Source of the DNA: Levilactobacillus brevis ATCC 14869 = DSM 20054
GTDB lineage: Bacteria > Bacillota > Bacilli > Lactobacillales > Lactobacillaceae
Reading direction: 5' to 3'
Length of the DNA: 64,000 bases
Assembly: GCF_001433855.1 (NCBI RefSeq)
Contig: NZ_AZCP01000005.1
Coordinates: 31,465 to 95,464 of the forward strand
Part shown: positions 62,161 to 64,000 of the stretch, piece after piece
Numbering within the stretch: position 1 is the stretch's first letter
Layout of the letters: each line of letters starts with the position of its first letter
Position numbers and translations under genes: made by a program
The notes under the pieces: generated by a model
The model's database searches: none
Seen by the model: the letters and a program-made list of their open reading frames with translations, nothing else
Told to the model about the DNA's origin: nothing

Positions 62161-62868
62161 ATGAGTCGAGTCTTAGTCGTTGATGATGAACCCGCTATTG
62201 TGACGTTGTTACAATACAATTTGGAACAAGCAGATTATCAGGTCGTTACCGCTATCGACGGCGAGCAGGCCCTAAATCTCGCCTTACATGAAAAATTTGA
62301 TGTAATCTTATTGGACCTGATGCTGCCCAAAATGGATGGGGTGGAAGTGACCAAACGATTGCGGCAAGAAAAAGTCAAGACGCCGATCATTATGATTACC
62401 GCTAAAACCAGCGAATTTGATACCGTCTTTGGTCTGGAGTTGGGGGCCGATGATTATATTACGAAGCCATTTAGTCCGCGGGAAGTGATTGCCCGGATGA
62501 AAGCCGTGATGCGTCGCTACCATGAAGAAGAGCCTACCGATGCGGTTCCAAGTCAACAAGGACACCGATTACAGGTGGGGGATCTCACCATTGACCAAGA
62601 CAAATTTCAGGTTAAACGGGGAAATCAAGCGATTGAACTAACCCCTAAGGAATTTGAATTGTTGTTGTTTTTTGCTAAGCGTCCCGGAAAAGTCTGGAGT
62701 CGTGAACAATTACTAGAAGGCGTTTGGGGCTTTGATTACAGTGGGCAAACGCGGATGGTGGACATCCACGTCTCCCATTTACGAGAAAAAATTGAGCAAG
62801 ACTCGAAGCATCCAACGTTACTAAAGACCGTTCGTGGATTTGGCTACACCTTTGAGGTTCAGCCATGA
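62161..62868 (+). CDS. phoP: Response regulator, OmpR/PhoB family (PhoP/PnpR type)
   Basis: The 235-residue regulator has a receiver domain (SRVLVVDDEPAIVTLLQYNLEQADYQVV, phospho-acceptor Asp in VILLDLMLPKMDGVEV, conserved Thr/Lys in MITAKT and YITKPFSPREV) and a winged-helix DNA-binding domain (LTPKEFELLLFFAKRPGKVWSREQLLEGVWGFDYSGQTRMVDIHVSHLREKIE). The start at 62161 has CAGGAGGGG upstream. It overlaps phoR by four bases. The pairing with a PAS-containing kinase and the location after prfB suggest phosphate-starvation control; the pst genes would lie beyond the window. Confidence 0.88.
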   Translation: MSRVLVVDDEPAIVTLLQYNLEQADYQVVTAIDGEQALNLALHEKFDVILLDLMLPKMDGVEVTKRLRQEKVKTPIIMITAKTSEFDTVFGLELGADDYITKPFSPREVIARMKAVMRRYHEEEPTDAVPSQQGHRLQVGDLTIDQDKFQVKRGNQAIELTPKEFELLLFFAKRPGKVWSREQLLEGVWGFDYSGQTRMVDIHVSHLREKIEQDSKHPTLLKTVRGFGYTFEVQP

Positions 62869-64000
62869 TTCGGCGACTTGGCGAAGCTTTTGTGATTGGC
62901 GGGGTGGTTAATTCTTTTTTGGTGTGGGCGGTTCAACCAGCTCATTTGGAACCAGCATTACTCATTGCGTGGTCACTCACGCTATTGGAGACCGTGGTGA
63001 TTGGTTATGGTTGGCGTTGGGCGGAACGGCGAATCACGATTTTAACCAAAAAAGTTGAGGGAATTCGGCATGCAGAAACGCCAGCTCACGTTCTGTTATC
63101 ACCGCGCGATCCCTTTTACCGGTTGGCGTTGCAGATTAATTATTTGCAAACGCATCAACGCAAGGTTCAGCGGCAAGTTGCCGGGCAGAATCAAGAATTT
63201 GCGACACTATTGGATTACTTACCGATTGGGGTGATGGTTATTGATCGGTATCGCAAAGTGGAACTGGCAAATCCGGCGATGGAACAGTTTTTACAACAGC
63301 CCATTTCACCGCGTCGACACCCATTCACACAAGACGTTCGCCAGTTTGAACTGGCCAGTTTGATTAATTCAGCGCTCAGCGAACGGCAAACCCAACATCA
63401 AACGCTCAAGTTACCGGGGTCACCCCACGAACGGACGGTTGATGCCCGAGCGATTTATACGGCGACTTCACAAGATTACTTTCAAGTGCTCGTACTGTTG
63501 TATGACGTGACGGAAGTGTACGCGGTTGAACAGATGCAGATGGATTTTATGTCGAATGCGTCCCACGAGTTAAAAACGCCGGTCACTGCAATCTCTGGGT
63601 TTGCTAAAACCCTGTTGGCTGGAGCTAAGGACGACCCTGAAAAGTCCGTGGAGTTTTTACAGATCATCGATCAGCAAAGCGAACGACTAGTGGAATTGAT
63701 TAATGACGTTTTGACGATCTCACATATTGAATCGGGCAATAATGTGGAGATGACCACGGTACCGCTAGGGCACTTGGTAGCAAGTCAGGTGAATTTATTA
63801 ACGCCACTAGCAACGGTTAATCACATCACTTTACACAATCAGGTTGCTAGTGAGTTACAGGTGACGACTGACCAACGTAAATTGGATCAGATTTTAAAGA
63901 ATGTTTTGAGTAATGCCATTAAGTACAATCGACCACAGGGGCGGGTGACCGTCACCGCCACTGTGACAGTCCACGATTGGCAATTGATTGTGCAAGATAC
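62865..64000 (+). CDS. phoR: Sensor histidine kinase PhoR/PnpS type, 3' end outside the window
   Basis: The frame opens with ATG in the phoP stop codon overlap (ATGA) and stays open to the window end (378 codons). Two short hydrophobic segments at the N-terminus (VIGGVVNSFLVWAV and LLIAWSLTLLETVVIGYGW) are separated by only a few residues, so there is almost no extracellular sensor. A PAS-like domain follows (LLDYLPIGVMVIDRYRKVELANPAMEQFL), then the H-box FMSNASHELKTPVTAISGFAKTL and the N-box NVLSNAIKYN. The G-boxes lie beyond base 64000. Confidence 0.88.
   Translation, partial: MIRRLGEAFVIGGVVNSFLVWAVQPAHLEPALLIAWSLTLLETVVIGYGWRWAERRITILTKKVEGIRHAETPAHVLLSPRDPFYRLALQINYLQTHQRKVQRQVAGQNQEFATLLDYLPIGVMVIDRYRKVELANPAMEQFLQQPISPRRHPFTQDVRQFELASLINSALSERQTQHQTLKLPGSPHERTVDARAIYTATSQDYFQVLVLLYDVTEVYAVEQMQMDFMSNASHELKTPVTAISGFAKTLLAGAKDDPEKSVEFLQIIDQQSERLVELINDVLTISHIESGNNVEMTTVPLGHLVASQVNLLTPLATVNHITLHNQVASELQVTTDQRKLDQILKNVLSNAIKYNRPQGRVTVTATVTVHDWQLIVQD

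Overview
The window is chromosomal DNA of a low-to-medium G+C Firmicute, almost certainly a member of the Lactobacillaceae (a Levilactobacillus or Lactiplantibacillus-like lactobacillus). The evidence is the PepC aminopeptidase, the class Ib NrdHEF reductase, the gltX-cysS-mrnC-rlmB-rae1-sigH-rpmG-secE-nusG gene order, the ydiF-rex-groESL order, the lactic-type short SRP RNA, and many GTG/TTG starts behind strong AGGAGG sites. Species cannot be fixed from the sequence alone. I see no rRNA, tRNA, CRISPR array, prophage or insertion sequence.

Layout. 1-6.1 kb: the 5' end of a metal (probably zinc) binding lipoprotein gene with a Zur-like operator, an LCP cell-wall ligase, two transporters (AEC, EamA), a phosphoglycerate mutase and a serine hydrolase. 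6.2-9.0 kb (minus strand): pepC, then a GNAT-rpiA pair, with a 36-residue membrane ORF on the plus strand between them. 9.2-18.1 kb: dUTPase, radA, yacL, gltX, cysS, mrnC, rlmB, rae1 and the competence-type sigma factor sigH. 18.2-21.8 kb: rpmG, secE, nusG, rplK-rplA and rplJ-rplL with ribosomal-protein leader RNAs. 22.2-30.4 kb: mprF, a LOG-family protein, a hydroxyacyl-CoA dehydrogenase and the nrdHEF operon behind an NrdR-box pair. 30.5-39.1 kb: rsmC-like methyltransferase, tadA, SRP RNA, dnaX-ebfC-recR-yaaL, tmk-darA-holB-yabA-rsmI and an acyl-ACP thioesterase. 39.3-41.7 kb: the t6A/ribosomal acetylation genes tsaB-rimI-tsaD. 41.8-48.4 kb: an ArsR-MFS pair, ydiF, rex and groES-groEL with CIRCE. 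48.8-53.7 kb: the potassium importer kimA, lrgAB and tagO. 53.7-64 kb: yigZ, comFA-comFC, hpf, secA, prfB (programmed frameshift), a MinJ-like PDZ membrane protein and phoP-phoR (phoR runs off the end).

How the genes work together. Most of the window serves core information processing: translation (aminoacyl-tRNA synthetases, ribosomal proteins, rRNA and tRNA modification, RF2, HPF), replication and repair (DnaX, HolB, YabA, RadA, RecR, Tmk, dUTPase, RNR) and secretion (SecA, SecE, SRP RNA). Three competence-related genes (sigH, comFA, comFC) suggest a potentially DNA-uptake-competent lineage. KimA and DarA are two members of families that bind cyclic di-AMP.

The regulatory layer holds the most interesting material. 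A terminator-like hairpin swallows the Shine-Dalgarno sequence of sigH. A three-hairpin leader precedes kimA and does not look like the ydaO riboswitch. The lrgAB-tagO divergent region has a perfect cre match and two long inverted repeats. The ArsR regulator appears to be leaderless. I found no wholly new multi-gene system; the coding content is ordinary, and the candidates for novelty are RNA or operator structures.
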